Source: Diphasiastrum complanatum (lineage: Eukaryota; Streptophyta; Lycopodiopsida; Lycopodiales; Lycopodiaceae). Taken from it: a stretch of 64,000 nt of DNA. Positions 12,134 to 22,339 of this stretch are shown in pieces. Every line of letters starts with the position of its first letter. Within the stretch, counting starts at the first letter, position 1. The notes below the pieces were generated by a model. That model was not told where the DNA came from, made no database searches, and saw only the letters and a list, made by a program, of their open reading frames with translations. The stretch is from contig MU832045.1 of NCBI GenBank assembly GCA_029204225.1, forward strand, positions 26,196-90,195, given 5' to 3'. A program made the position numbers and the translations under genes.

Positions 12134-15100
12134 CTCCCTCTTCAACTAGTTTTAGCATAGATTTAGAAAGTACACCAAGACTTGTTCTATGCTTGAAAAA
12201 TAAGTCCTTTCCCAATGCTTTGGTAAAGATATCAGCCACACATTCCTTTGATGGGACATGTTCAAGCTTGATCTCTTTTGCCAACACTTGTTCTCTCACA
12301 AAATGGTAAGCCACCTCGATATGTTTGCTCCTTGCATGGAAAACCGGATTGCTTGCTAGACTTTGGGCTGAAAGGTTGTCACAAAAGATGATTGGACTCT
12401 CTGAAAAATCCAGCAAATGAAGCTCCATAATCATCCTCTTGATCCACACCATCTCCTTTGTGCATGATGTCAAAGCTTTGTACTCGGCCTCACTAGAAGA
12501 AAGTGATATAGTTGCTTGTTTCTTCGACATCCATGAGATAGCTCCATCACCTATGAAAATAGCATGTGCATTTATGGATTTTCTATCCATAAGGTCTCCT
12601 GCAAAATCTGAATCTGAAAAACCAAATAAGTTAGGTGATGAGCCTCTATAAACAATGCCAAAATCTTTTGTTCCCGAGATGTATCTCAAGATCCTCTTTC
12701 CTAGTTTCCAATGTTCTATGCTAGGATCTTGCATGAATTGGCTTAATCTACCAACACAATAAGATAAATCAGGTCTTGTGATGGTTAGATATATAAGAGA
12801 ACCTATTAGCTTCCTATAGAGAGTAATGTCCTCGAAGGATCTTTCATTACCTCTTATAGTTAGCTTTACATGTGATTCCATAGGTGTATCAATAGGATTT
12901 GCATCTACCATATGAAATCTATTGAGAATAGAAATAGCATACTTCTCTTGTGAAATAAAAGTGATTTGAGAAGTTCTAATTACTTCTATTCCTAAGATAT
13001 AGCTCAAAAGACCAAGATCATGCACTTCAAATTCCTTTTTTAGTGCTTTCTTGATATCTTCTATATCTTCCTTGTTCCCTCCACTTAAAATAATGTCATC
13101 CACATAAATTAGAAGGATTGTAACATCATTAGCACTAATTCTAAAGTAAAGTGAATGATCATACTCACTCATAGTGAAGTTTTGAGAAAGTAGAAAAGAG
13201 TTAAGCCTAGCATACCAACTCCTTGGTGCTTGCTTAAGACCATACAAACTTTTTTGTAGAAAACACACATGATTAGGCTTGCTATGAGAAACATAGCTCT
13301 CGGGTTGCTCCATGTAGACTTCCTCTTCAAGATCACCATTCAAGAAAGCATTAGAAATGTCTAATTGCCAAAGATCCCATCCATAAAGAGTTGCAAGGGA
13401 AATGATTACTCTTATGCTCACCATCTTTGCCACGGGTGCAAAGGTTTCCTCATAGTCAATGCCATGCTCTTGAGCATAACCTTTAGCCACCAACCTTGCC
13501 TTCAACTTGTTGATAGATCCATCTTGATTTGTCTTTACCTTGAAGATCCATTTGCATCCAATTGCACTTTTGCCCTTTGGAAGCTCCACCAATCTCCATG
13601 TGTTGTTCTTCATAAGTGCTTCAAACTCAAGATCCATTGCTTGGATCCATTCCTCTTCTTGCCTTGCTTCATCTACACATGAAGGTACATCAAAAGAAGT
13701 TAGGAAAGCATAGTTGGATCCATCCACCACTTGCTTACCTTTGCCATCATAAGTGAGCCTTGAGGGTTTCACTTTATGCCTTGGAGTTCTCCTTGGAATT
13801 TGACTTGAAGAGGCTTCTTCAACATCCACATCCAATGTGTCATCAACTCCATTGTCATCAAACACATTAGTTGCAACAACACCATCATCACTTGAAACAA
13901 CTTTTGGAATGTTACCTTCATCAAAAATGACATCCCTACTTGTGAACACTTTCTTGATTGAAGGAACATAAATCCTATATGCTTTGCTTACTTCACTATA
14001 ACCAACAAAAATGCCCTTTCTTGAAGATGGATCCTCCTTAGTTCTATCATCAAGAGTAATGTTGAAGTAGCAAATGCATCCAAAAGTTCTTAGAAACTTG
14101 ACATTAGGCTTCATACCAAACAAAGCTTCAAAAGGGGTTTTTCCTTCCAATACAACACTTGGCCATCTATTGCATAGGAAATTTGCACACAACAAAGCAT
14201 CACTCCAAAAAGGTTTAGGAAGATTAGCATTCAATCTCATTGCCTTTGCACTCTCACACAAGGTTCTATTCTTCCTCTCGGCCACTCCATTTTGTTGTGG
14301 TGTTCTTGGACATGTGTACTCCCTCTTGATCCCATGCTCATCGCAAAAGGCTTTGAATTTGTTAGAAATGTATTCACCACCATTGTCGCTCCTCAAGCAT
14401 TTGATTTTGGTTGTAAATTGAGTCTCAATAGCAACTTTGAACTTGACAAACACATCAAACACCTCATCCTTGCTCTTTAGTAGATAAACCCAACAAAATC
14501 TACTAAAATCATCAATGAAAGTTACATACATCTTAGCACCTCCATTGCTAATTGTAGTAACACCATGAATATCCGAATGCAAGAGAGAAAAAGACATCTT
14601 AGATCTAGATATAGATCTAGTATATGGCAATCTATGTGATTTAGACAAAGCACATTCTTCACAAACATGATTCAAGCAAGTAAGAGACTTGGGAAGTCCC
14701 CTTACTACCTCCTTTTTGGCTATTACCTCCAAGGCCTTGTAGTTGAGATGTCCCATCCTTTTATGCCATACCTCTTGAATTGACATTTGTTCATTTGCCA
14801 TGCATCCAACTTGGTTAGCAACAACACATGCATCAAGCTTGAACAATTTCCCTTGCCTTTTCCCTTTTGCAATGATACTACACCCCTTTTTGATCAAGCA
14901 AGCATCACCATCAAACTCAACTTTGAATCCTTTGTCAAGCATTTGGCTTACACTAAGTAAGTTCTTGGTAATGGATGGAATGAGCAAAACATCTTTCAAT
15001 TCTATATTCCTATTTGTAGAAAGTGAAATAGGAATTGTGCCAATCCCCTTGATTGCACACTCACCATCATTTGCGGTATAGATTACCTTCCTATCACCAT

Positions 15101-16079
15101 CAAATGCCATTAAAGATGAAAAATACTCTTTATGATATGTCATATGAGAAGTGGCTCCACTATCAATCCACCAAGGATCAATGTCTCCATGATTAGCCAA
15201 CAAGCAAGATGACATAACAAAAGCATCATTTGAAAGAAGCTCATCCCCACCCTCATCAATAGTTAGATTGGTTTGCTTTTCCCCTTGATCCCTCTTTTTC
15301 TTAAAACAATCACTAGCAAAATGCCCTTTGACTCCACAATAGAAACATTTTAGCTTAGATCTATCCTTCTTTTTGCCAAAAGTAGAGTGCTCACCTTGGT
15401 CTTGCCCTTTAGACCAATTGCTTTTACCTTTGCCCTTGAACTTGCCTTTAGAGAACATTGCCTCCTCTTCTCCTCCTTGAGATGTAGAAGATGCTCCCAC
15501 TCTTGCTTGCAACCTGAATTCTTCAGCCAACAAGACCTCTTGCAAGTCTCCAACACTTGGTAAACATTTTTGGATAGCATAACTTTGAACAAGATTAGCA
15601 TGATCATCCAACAAGCCATTGAGAATCACTTGAACAAGCTCCTCATTATTTATGCCATCATTAATGCATGCTAACTCATCATTCAATGCTTTAACTCTCA
15701 AAACAAAAGCATGTCCATTCTCACTCTTCTTTTGCATACAAGAAAAGATTTGCCTTCTTAAAGTCAACACTCTAGAAGTAGACTTGGATTCATAAACCTT
15801 CTTCAAGGCTTCCCAAGCTTCACTAGATGATGTGCACTTACCAACCTCTTTGATAAGCTCATTTGTCACATTCATCTTGATCATGTGAAGGGCTTTCTTT
15901 GCCCTCTTGTCATACCTCAATTGTTCTTGAGGTGCCAAAGGTCTCTCCTCCACACCTACAACAATATCCATCAACTCATTCATCTCAAGCAAAGACTCCA
16001 TCCTTACTTTCCAAGTAGAATAGTTGAGGGAGGTAAGCCTATCATTGCTTTCCAACATGTAGCCTCCATTTGTAGCCAT
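12129..16079 (-). CDS. Copia gag-pol polyprotein A (1316 aa, intact)
   Basis: A single-frame Ty1/copia polyprotein. Gag with a UBN2-type domain lies at about 15-200, and the zinc knuckle C245-C248-H253-C258 packages RNA. The aspartic protease has DSGATSHM at 306-313. Integrase has HHCC zinc ligands H439, H444, C473, C476 and the catalytic triad D503, D565, E601 (exact D-35-E spacing), for insertion. Reverse transcriptase has QLDISNAF (D907) and YVDD (992-995). RNase H is at about 1150-1290 (D1156, E1197, D1234, D1283). All catalytic residues are present. The ATG at 16079 follows a 597-nt leader. The TGA stop is formed by the first bases of the 3' LTR. The encoded protein differs from B at six residues (121, 342, 496, 722, 740, 808). 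Confidence 0.96.
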   Translation of the reverse strand: MATNGGYMLESNDRLTSLNYSTWKVRMESLLEMNELMDIVVGVEERPLAPQEQLRYDKRAKKALHMIKMNVTNELIKEVGKCTSSSEAWEALKKVYESKSTSRVLTLRRQIFSCMQKKSENGHAFVLRVKALNDELACINDGINNEELVQVILNGLLDDHANLVQSYAIQKCLPSVGDLQEVLLAEEFRLQARVGASSTSQGGEEEAMFSKGKFKGKGKSNWSKGQDQGEHSTFGKKKDRSKLKCFYCGVKGHFASDCFKKKRDQGEKQTNLTIDEGGDELLSNDAFVMSSCLLANHGDIDPWWIDSGATSHMTYHKEYFSSLMAFDGDRKVIYTANDGECAIKGIGTIPISLSTNRNIELKDVLLIPSITKNLLSVSQMLDKGFKVEFDGDACLIKKGCSIIAKGKRQGKLFKLDACVVANQVGCMANEQMSIQEVWHKRMGHLNYKALEVIAKKEVVRGLPKSLTCLNHVCEECALSKSHRLPYTRSISRSKMSFSLLHSDIHGVTTISNGGAKMYVTFIDDFSRFCWVYLLKSKDEVFDVFVKFKVAIETQFTTKIKCLRSDNGGEYISNKFKAFCDEHGIKREYTCPRTPQQNGVAERKNRTLCESAKAMRLNANLPKPFWSDALLCANFLCNRWPSVVLEGKTPFEALFGMKPNVKFLRTFGCICYFNITLDDRTKEDPSSRKGIFVGYSEVSKAYRIYVPSIKKVFTSRDVIFDEGNIPKVVSSDDGVVATNVFDDNGVDDTLDVDVEEASSSQIPRRTPRHKVKPSRLTYDGKGKQVVDGSNYAFLTSFDVPSCVDEARQEEEWIQAMDLEFEALMKNNTWRLVELPKGKSAIGCKWIFKVKTNQDGSINKLKARLVAKGYAQEHGIDYEETFAPVAKMVSIRVIISLATLYGWDLWQLDISNAFLNGDLEEEVYMEQPESYVSHSKPNHVCFLQKSLYGLKQAPRSWYARLNSFLLSQNFTMSEYDHSLYFRISANDVTILLIYVDDIILSGGNKEDIEDIKKALKKEFEVHDLGLLSYILGIEVIRTSQITFISQEKYAISILNRFHMVDANPIDTPMESHVKLTIRGNERSFEDITLYRKLIGSLIYLTITRPDLSYCVGRLSQFMQDPSIEHWKLGKRILRYISGTKDFGIVYRGSSPNLFGFSDSDFAGDLMDRKSINAHAIFIGDGAISWMSKKQATISLSSSEAEYKALTSCTKEMVWIKRMIMELHLLDFSESPIIFCDNLSAQSLASNPVFHARSKHIEVAYHFVREQVLAKEIKLEHVPSKECVADIFTKALGKDLFFKHRTSLGVLSKSMLKLVEEGV
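12134..12146 (-). promoter_or_regulatory. Polypurine tract of element A
   Basis: The minus strand reads GTTGAAGAGGGAG directly before the 3' LTR. It is the plus-strand DNA primer site, and it also encodes the final residues (VEEGV) of the polyprotein. Confidence 0.85.
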
Positions 16080-16676
16080 GTTGCAATGATTGATCTCTGA
16101 TCTTTGACCTGTTCCAATGCACTAAGCACTCTCTTGAATCAACAAATGAAACACAAGAAGAAATCACAAAGATTTGGAACCTAAAACCTTACTTTTTCTC
16201 TCTTTTCCTCACTTTTTCCTTAATTTTAGCCACTAGTTTTATGATTTCTTGATCAAACCAAGACCAAACCTCAATATACTTGCTTTTCCCTCACTCCTAA
16301 GATTGAAATACACTCTTGAATCATTCAGCAAACTGAAAATCAGAGGGTTACATCAATTTTGAAGTTTTTGACATGAAGAAGCAAGAAATTGAATCAAAAA
16401 ACTATATGCTAGAATGGAAAACTAATAGGATCTTGTTGGATCTTGCATCTCCCTCTTTCCAAAACAATTTTTGTCTCCTTATTCTGATAAGTACAGAGGG
16501 AATTCGCCCTACTTCAATTGAAATGCATACAAATGATGTTTTGATCACAAAGATCCAATTTCTACACATAAATCAACAAGATTTTTAGCTAGAAACTTGA
16601 TTGGAATGCTACAAAAGCAAACTCGCCCACAAATCTCTTCTAAATCTGGCAAAACCTGCACATTTGGCCGCCTAAT

Positions 16677-16688
16677 GCTCTGATACCA
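16677..16688 (-). promoter_or_regulatory. Primer-binding site of element A
   Basis: The minus strand reads TGGTATCAGAGC immediately after the LTR. It is complementary to the 3' end of initiator tRNA-Met, as is usual for plant copia elements. Confidence 0.92.
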
Positions 16689-16889
16689 TGTGAAAAACTC
16701 AGATCCAAAAGATGCTAAAGTTTCATAAAGATCTTGGCCATGGAAGTTATGCACATCTAGATTGAAAAAATGATAGAAATTGTGATGTTAAGCATACTAA
16801 ACATCAACTAAACATCAAAATCTGATCATAAGCTTCCACAAACAGAAACTTGCTGTCCCTGTCCGTACTTCAGAGCCTACAACCTGCAT

Positions 16890-16903
16890 TTCACACGTGT
16901 GAA
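16890..16903. promoter_or_regulatory. TTCACACGTGTGAA palindrome (G-box core), LTR A
   Basis: A perfect 14-bp palindrome with a CACGTG core, about 150 bp downstream of the TATA box and so inside the transcribed leader. The same 14-mer occurs in the LTRs of B, C and D. CACGTG cores are bound by plant bZIP/bHLH factors; a role here is inference. Confidence 0.45.
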
Positions 16904-17048
16904 GCCATAGCAACAAAGAAATCACAATTCTAGTGGCTAGAATGCAAGATATGAACAAAAAAGTGAGAGAGAAGAAGATGGACCTTCAAAGAGCATAACA
17001 TTCATTCAATAGAATGAAAATGAGATGTGTACTTACTCGTGGAGATGG

Positions 17049-17058
17049 CTATTTATAG
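17049..17058 (-). promoter_or_regulatory. TATA box of element A 5' LTR
   Basis: CTATAAATAG on the minus strand, about 285 bp inside the LTR. It is the expected core promoter of the genomic RNA, with transcription start some 30 bp further towards lower coordinates. Confidence 0.7.
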
Positions 17059-17341
17059 CAGCCATAGTGCCTCTTGGCCACTTGTCTTATGATAGGCTAA
17101 AATTGGGGTCCAATAGGATTCACCCATATACTTAGAAATTTGGTCAAATAGGAATGCACCAAATTATGAGCCAATAGAAGAGCTCCACACTCGACCTCCT
17201 CTAATTAATGTGACCTCAAAAGTAGTGTACACATACTTTGGGCCTCTACATACATGTATGAACCTATCTCTAACTTTTATTTGGCCATAGGCCTACAAAA
17301 TCTCAAGTTAGGAAAATACTACTAGTTGACAATTTTTCACA

Positions 17342-18376
17342 CTATATTGATGTTTTTTGTCTTAATGTTCAGTTTTTTAGGGAACCATATTATCTCCGAC
17401 TTGAACCAGAAATAATCAACAAAGGGGAGAAAGACGTATTTAGAGCTCAACTGCATACAACACATAACATTTAGTATAAGTTTGTGATTGATTTCACTTT
17501 GCATTCGCATTGATGCTATATTTTGAGCAAAGGTGAATGTAAACGTGTTATTTCCAATTACTAGTTTGTGAGAGGCGATTGCCAACAATATGTTTCAATA
17601 AAAGAGAGTAAAATAATAGATTAGTTGTAATATAAGTACTTATTACATGTTCATTTGAATACATTGGTGATTGTTGTCAGAATACATCAAATTTATATTT
17701 CAATAACCTTTTTGGTTATTTGCTTATTTACACAATGGATATTCATAAGGATATTTTTTGCATGAGATAGTCAATTGTTTATCATTTTAGCAAGATCTCA
17801 CTAATATTTGCATGCAGGTACAGAGGTTGCCTGGTGGGCATGCCACATTTTGGTTTTGCTTGGGGTTCGATTCCCCATTAGCCTTGCATGGTCCTTGCAC
17901 ATCCTTTAAATGCATTTCTAGCAAGTGAAGCCACGTATTGGTGCATGTTGTTTTGAAGCCTAAACTGATAATATCAGTGGTTGTTTGCCCCATGAATCAG
18001 TTTGATGATGTTGGAACTGCCTGTGATTGCTATTGAAAAACCATTTGGAACTTTGTAATACTCCTCGTCTATAATCTAATGACAAGCATTGGTAATTTAT
18101 TTATTTTCGTGTCATTTTACCTTTTGTAGTGCACATTGTATAATAGCACATTCACTGCAGTAAGCGTCGTTATTCAAATTTAAGCTATCATCCAATACCA
18201 TTGATTCCAACTAGCTCTTTGATTGTCTTTGGTAAACTTTTACCAATCTGATGAAGCTCGATGTTCCTACAAATGTTACAAAAGATGAGATCATACTATA
18301 TGGCACATATACCCTATAAAAAGGCAGTTAAAAAAAACACAATGGATAGTGAGAAGCAAGCCCCATAATATGGTAA
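17342..18376. other. Older DNA between elements A and C
   Basis: About 1 kb with no recognisable gene. It holds one tRNA-like B-box candidate (see 17825-17880). It ends at the GGTAA target duplication of element C. Confidence 0.5.
17825..17880 (+). repeat. Possible tRNA-derived SINE fragment
   Basis: GGTTCGATTCC at about 17864 fits a pol III B box, and TTGCCTGGTGGGC about 37 bp upstream is a weak A box. No tail or target duplication was seen. Confidence 0.2.
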
Positions 18377-19023
18377 TGTGAAAAATACAGATCCTAAGTG
18401 GATCTAAACTCCAAGATCATTGGCTTGAATGCTTGCACTCCAAACTACATAAGCTAGGAATTGGCAACACATTCTATGCTACCTAGAATGCAAAGAACTT
18501 GATCAAAAAACATTTATCACAAATGGAAACTTCCATAAACATCAAGTGCGGCCCAAAATAGCATTATACAGTCCATAATACATCAGCCTACCACTTTTGG
18601 AAAGCACCTAAGATCATACACACAAAGCTTGAACTCAATCACTACACAATGCCAACAATGGAAGGAGAACCCAATAGAAAAATCTCTCATTAAGCAAATG
18701 AATACAATGGATCTGCTCCAACCTGTTTCTCCACGGCCTACTTGCTATATATAGCTGAGAGAGATGACTCTCTCTCCTCTCTCTAGACCCTCCTTACCTA
18801 AAATATGCCCTATATAGGTAAAATTGGCATATATGTCCAAAATACATGAAAATGGACTCATTTCGAAGGTCTTGAAGTTTGACACTTCTTCATACTGAAA
18901 AAATACACTTACTAAAAATATCTAGACCTGTTTCACACGTGTGAAAAGTCAGATCCTAAACTATGTGCCATTTTTAGCAATTTTGGCCTAAAACTAGACA
19001 AGGAAATGTTGACAATTTTCACA
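18377..19023 (-). repeat. 3' LTR of element C
   Basis: 647 bp, TGTGAAAAATAC...ATTTTCACA on the plus strand. TATA-like CTATATATAG at 18745-18754. Palindrome TTCACACGTGTGAA at 18932-18945. Confidence 0.96.
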
Positions 19024-19036
19024 CTCCCTCTTCAAC
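19024..19036 (-). promoter_or_regulatory. Polypurine tract of element C
   Basis: Minus-strand GTTGAAGAGGGAG, identical over 13 bases to that of A and B, directly before the 3' LTR and directly after the TAA stop. Confidence 0.85.
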
Positions 19037-22000
19037 TTAACTTGCTAGTTTTACAACACTACTTTGTTCCAACTTAAGAATGATCTCCATCATCAGAATA
19101 GATCTCTTCTCAAGGATCCTAATATGTACAAAATAGGACACAACATAATTGATATAGATAATAGTGTCCATATAGGATGCTTCACTATTTCTTACATCAA
19201 TTTTACATAGAATCATAAAAATGGTACATGTAAAAGAACATAGAATCTCAATTAATGAATTCCTCCATGTATCCATCTCTGGTTTCTCTGTAAAATAGCA
19301 GCAAACAAGTTGTAAATGAAAGTGATCAACAAGTGTTTGCATGCCTCCTCCACATTTCACTATACATATAGTGAATGCAACATGTATCTCCATGAATGAA
19401 CTTCCATCACCACCTTGCCTTTGTAGATCTTCAATCCATGAAAGCCTTTGAGTGAATGAATGCCAAAAAGATGTGTTCCCTACTCCATTTGAATGACCAA
19501 AACCTGAACTTGAAATACTTGAAGTACCTCCACAAGATTTGCACACAACGCTTGATCCTACAATGTCAACAAGTTGCCAATTTGCCAACACTAGAATACT
19601 AGATCTTGAACTTTGTTCAAAAGAAAACATATTGACCACTTCAATACCTTTCAAGATCTGAATGAATTCATGTACTTGATCATACAAACCAGCAATGATA
19701 ACTATTCCATCTCCAAGATCCAAAGGATGCAAAACTATGGAACTAGTTTTATTGAAATTTGACAATTTCAACACATTGACATAACAATGTTCATACATGA
19801 GATTAGGCAAGTGAGGTAGAGTAAGAAGACACTTCCTTGCAGCTCCAAAGACCTTACTTGAACCTTCAAGAACCTGTAAAAACAGATCCAAAATGCCTTG
19901 ACCATTTGTCTCTTCTTTGATGCTTTTCACTAGCTTCGAATTGCCACTTGTCTCTTGGTGTTGATGAAGCAATCCAAGATCAACCTCTTGATCTTCCAAT
20001 AAGACATCAAAGATCTTGCATATGTGAACATCTTCAGATCTGAAACTCTGAAGATACTCCCTCTCAAACACATGATTAAGATCCCACAAGATCTCATCAA
20101 TGCTCAAATTTGACCCTTCACTATAGTTAGTGAAAACAATGCCACCATCATAAACCAAAAGATAGATTCCAACATTTCCATTTAACATGAAGTAGAGTAG
20201 GTGAAGATGAGTATCAAACCTAATCAAAACAGCCCTCTTGAGTTCATAACAAACCTCAATAAGCTCACCAATGATATCTCCCTTGCCTTGAAGAAGTTGC
20301 CACTTGAGTTGCTCCATGTAGTCTTCTTCAACCAACCTTTTGCCATCTTGACCATGAATGAACAATCCACCACAATCATAGAATGCTTTGAGTTGATGAA
20401 GAGATGTTAGATCCATGCTTTGGATCTTCCCAAGAACCACTCTTCCATTGCCCTTTCCTTCACAAGACTCCCTCTTAATGCTAGCACCACAAAAGTTAGA
20501 AACCTCCCTCTTGATAGTTGCACCATAAGAAGTAGAAGACTCTTGAATATTAGAAGCCAAGAAAAGAATCCTTAGTACCTTCAACATAAGAGTGATTGAA
20601 GTACTCTCTCTTTTCAAACATGAACTTCTACTCAATGATTTAGGTAATGAGTCATATGATAATGATTCTTCCTCACTATCGTTCATAAAAACATCATTCA
20701 AAGTACATCCTACTTTGAACACTTCACATACTTCTCTTCCTTTTGACTTGTGATCTCCCTCACCAAGTCTCATGATAGAAACCTTTGATCTACTCTTTTT
20801 ATGAAGAAATGTGACACCACTTGTTGCACAAATGACTTTATCACAAAAAGATGTAAAAGAACCATTTCCTTCAAGCATGCTCAAAGCACCATCATCTTTT
20901 CCCACATGATTACATACATCAATATGAAAAGAATTAGAAGAACAACCATCTTCTTGCAAAGAATGACACTTAGCATCTCCATCTTTTTCCATATGAACAA
21001 ACAAGTCATTAGCAACAATCACTTCCAAAGAAGAATCTTCATCAACTCCATTGATGAAGTTAGCTCCTTCCTTACCTTTTCCATTTTTGCACTTGCCATC
21101 TAGCACCATTGAAGAACCACCAAGCCTTGGAAGTCCATGAGTAGAAGAGTACAAACATGATGCTAATTTAGCTCCACATGACTCCATATGACTAGTAGGT
21201 AACACTAGTGCATCTTCAAGATCCAATGGATCCAAAAAATTGACCATAGATTCACCAAAGCTTGCCAAGTTAGCACAACAATTATCATCTCCAAGAAGTA
21301 CATTAGATCTCAACCTAGATCTAGCATTTTGTTTCTTATGGCATTCATTTGCAAAATGTCCTTTTATCCCACAATAAAAGCACTTGAACTTTGACTTATT
21401 GTTCTTAGTAGAAGAGGAAGAGGAAGAGTGATCATCATGATCAAAGTTACCACCTTTGGACCATTTCCCTTTGCCTTTACCTTTGCCCTTGAATTTGCCT
21501 TTTGTGAAGAAAGCCTCTTCACCTCCACCTTGCAAGGATGCACCATCAAGCTTTGATTGCAACCTATGTTCTTCAGCCAATAAGATTTCTTGCAAGTCAA
21601 CCACACTTGGCAAGACTCTTTGAATGGCAAAACTTTGCACAAGGTTAGCATGTTCATTTAGCAAACCATTCAACTTAACTTGGACTATTTCACCATCTTT
21701 TATGTTCTCATCAATGCATGCTAAATCATCACTTAGGGACTTAACTCTCAAGATAAATGCATGAGCACTTTCACCCTCTCTTTGCCTACTAGAAAATATT
21801 TGTCTCCTTAGGGTCAATACCCTAGATGTGGACTTTGATTCAAAGAGCTTCTTTAAGGCATTCCATGCCTCACTTGCACTTTGACACTTTCCAACTTCCT
21901 TGAGAAGTTCATTTGTAACATTCATTTTAATGATATGAAGAGCCCTTTTGGCCTTCTTATCAAACCTTTGTTGCTCTTGAAGTGTGAGAGGTCTCTCTTC

Positions 22001-22129
22001 AATTTCTGCAACTATGTCCATGAGTTCATTCAACTCAAGTAAGGACTCCATCCTCACTTTCCAAGTAGAGTAGTTTGATGAACTCAACCTTTCACTAGAC
22101 TCTAGCATGATCCCACCATTGGAAGCCAT
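19037..22129 (-). CDS. Gag fused to unknown C-terminal region (1030 aa, no pol)
   Basis: Residues 1-265 are a copia gag close to that of A and B (NYSTWKVRMESLLELNELMD at 19-38, the TSRVLTLRRQIFS block at 101-113) and end in a zinc knuckle C250-C253-H258-C263 after a Lys/Gly-rich and poly-Ser stretch. Residues 266-1030 match no family I know. They contain acidic and Ser-rich parts (to about 500), an internal near-duplication around 533-555 (GATIKRE / GASIKRE), a mixed alpha/beta-looking region (about 570-860), a Gly/Ser stretch (about 868-887) and two hydrophobic segments near 960-976 and 986-1003 that could be membrane-spanning. DSG protease, D-D-E integrase and YVDD motifs are absent. The ATG at 22129 aligns with the gag start of A. 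The TAA stop abuts the polypurine tract. Gag could assemble particles with A/B proteins; the role of the tail is unknown. The length of 3.1 kb without a stop argues for recent selection or very recent birth. Confidence 0.85.
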   Translation of the reverse strand: MASNGGIMLESSERLSSSNYSTWKVRMESLLELNELMDIVAEIEERPLTLQEQQRFDKKAKRALHIIKMNVTNELLKEVGKCQSASEAWNALKKLFESKSTSRVLTLRRQIFSSRQREGESAHAFILRVKSLSDDLACIDENIKDGEIVQVKLNGLLNEHANLVQSFAIQRVLPSVVDLQEILLAEEHRLQSKLDGASLQGGGEEAFFTKGKFKGKGKGKGKWSKGGNFDHDDHSSSSSSTKNNKSKFKCFYCGIKGHFANECHKKQNARSRLRSNVLLGDDNCCANLASFGESMVNFLDPLDLEDALVLPTSHMESCGAKLASCLYSSTHGLPRLGGSSMVLDGKCKNGKGKEGANFINGVDEDSSLEVIVANDLFVHMEKDGDAKCHSLQEDGCSSNSFHIDVCNHVGKDDGALSMLEGNGSFTSFCDKVICATSGVTFLHKKSRSKVSIMRLGEGDHKSKGREVCEVFKVGCTLNDVFMNDSEEESLSYDSLPKSLSRSSCLKRESTSITLMLKVLRILFLASNIQESSTSYGATIKREVSNFCGASIKRESCEGKGNGRVVLGKIQSMDLTSLHQLKAFYDCGGLFIHGQDGKRLVEEDYMEQLKWQLLQGKGDIIGELIEVCYELKRAVLIRFDTHLHLLYFMLNGNVGIYLLVYDGGIVFTNYSEGSNLSIDEILWDLNHVFEREYLQSFRSEDVHICKIFDVLLEDQEVDLGLLHQHQETSGNSKLVKSIKEETNGQGILDLFLQVLEGSSKVFGAARKCLLTLPHLPNLMYEHCYVNVLKLSNFNKTSSIVLHPLDLGDGIVIIAGLYDQVHEFIQILKGIEVVNMFSFEQSSRSSILVLANWQLVDIVGSSVVCKSCGGTSSISSSGFGHSNGVGNTSFWHSFTQRLSWIEDLQRQGGDGSSFMEIHVAFTICIVKCGGGMQTLVDHFHLQLVCCYFTEKPEMDTWRNSLIEILCSFTCTIFMILCKIDVRNSEASYMDTIIYINYVVSYFVHIRILEKRSILMMEIILKLEQSSVVKLAS

Positions 22130-22339
22130 GATTCTAATGTTTCTTCAACTTTTAGGTTTTGTCCTAAAGCACTTAGCACTCACTTTTCTCTCAACAAATG
22201 ATAGATAAAGAGATCTATGAAGATTTAGGACCCTAAAACACTTCTATCTTGAACCTAGATGGTTTCCAAGCATAGAAAGGAAGATTGAAACACATGCAAC
22301 ACTTTGCACACACTAAGAATGGATTACAAAATCAAACCA

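Larger units (their letters stand above)
11481..17341 (-). mobile_element. Complete Ty1/copia LTR retrotransposon A
   Basis: The element is 5861 bp with two 653-bp LTRs (TGTGAAAAA...TTTTTCACA) that differ at about three positions by eye. It has a 5-bp target duplication CTATA (11476-11480 and 17342-17346), an initiator-Met-type primer-binding site, a polypurine tract and one uninterrupted 1316-codon gag-pol frame. Everything needed for copy-and-paste movement appears present, so it is a recent and possibly autonomous insertion. Its twin, B, is at 24559-30419 in the opposite orientation. Confidence 0.97.
16689..17341 (-). repeat. 5' LTR of element A
   Basis: 653 bp promoter copy. On the minus strand it begins TGTGAAAAATTGTCAAC at 17341 and ends TTTTTCACA at 16689, directly followed by the primer-binding site. 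Confidence 0.97.

Noticed and set aside
13365-15619. Several 60-115 codon frames opposite or out of frame with gag-pol A (and the mirrored ones in B)
   Set aside because: They are shadows of the intact 1316-codon frame; both copies have them only because they are nearly identical.
20801-21103. 100-codon plus-strand frame opposite the C polyprotein
   Set aside because: It is antisense to the long gag-fusion frame, with no independent signal.
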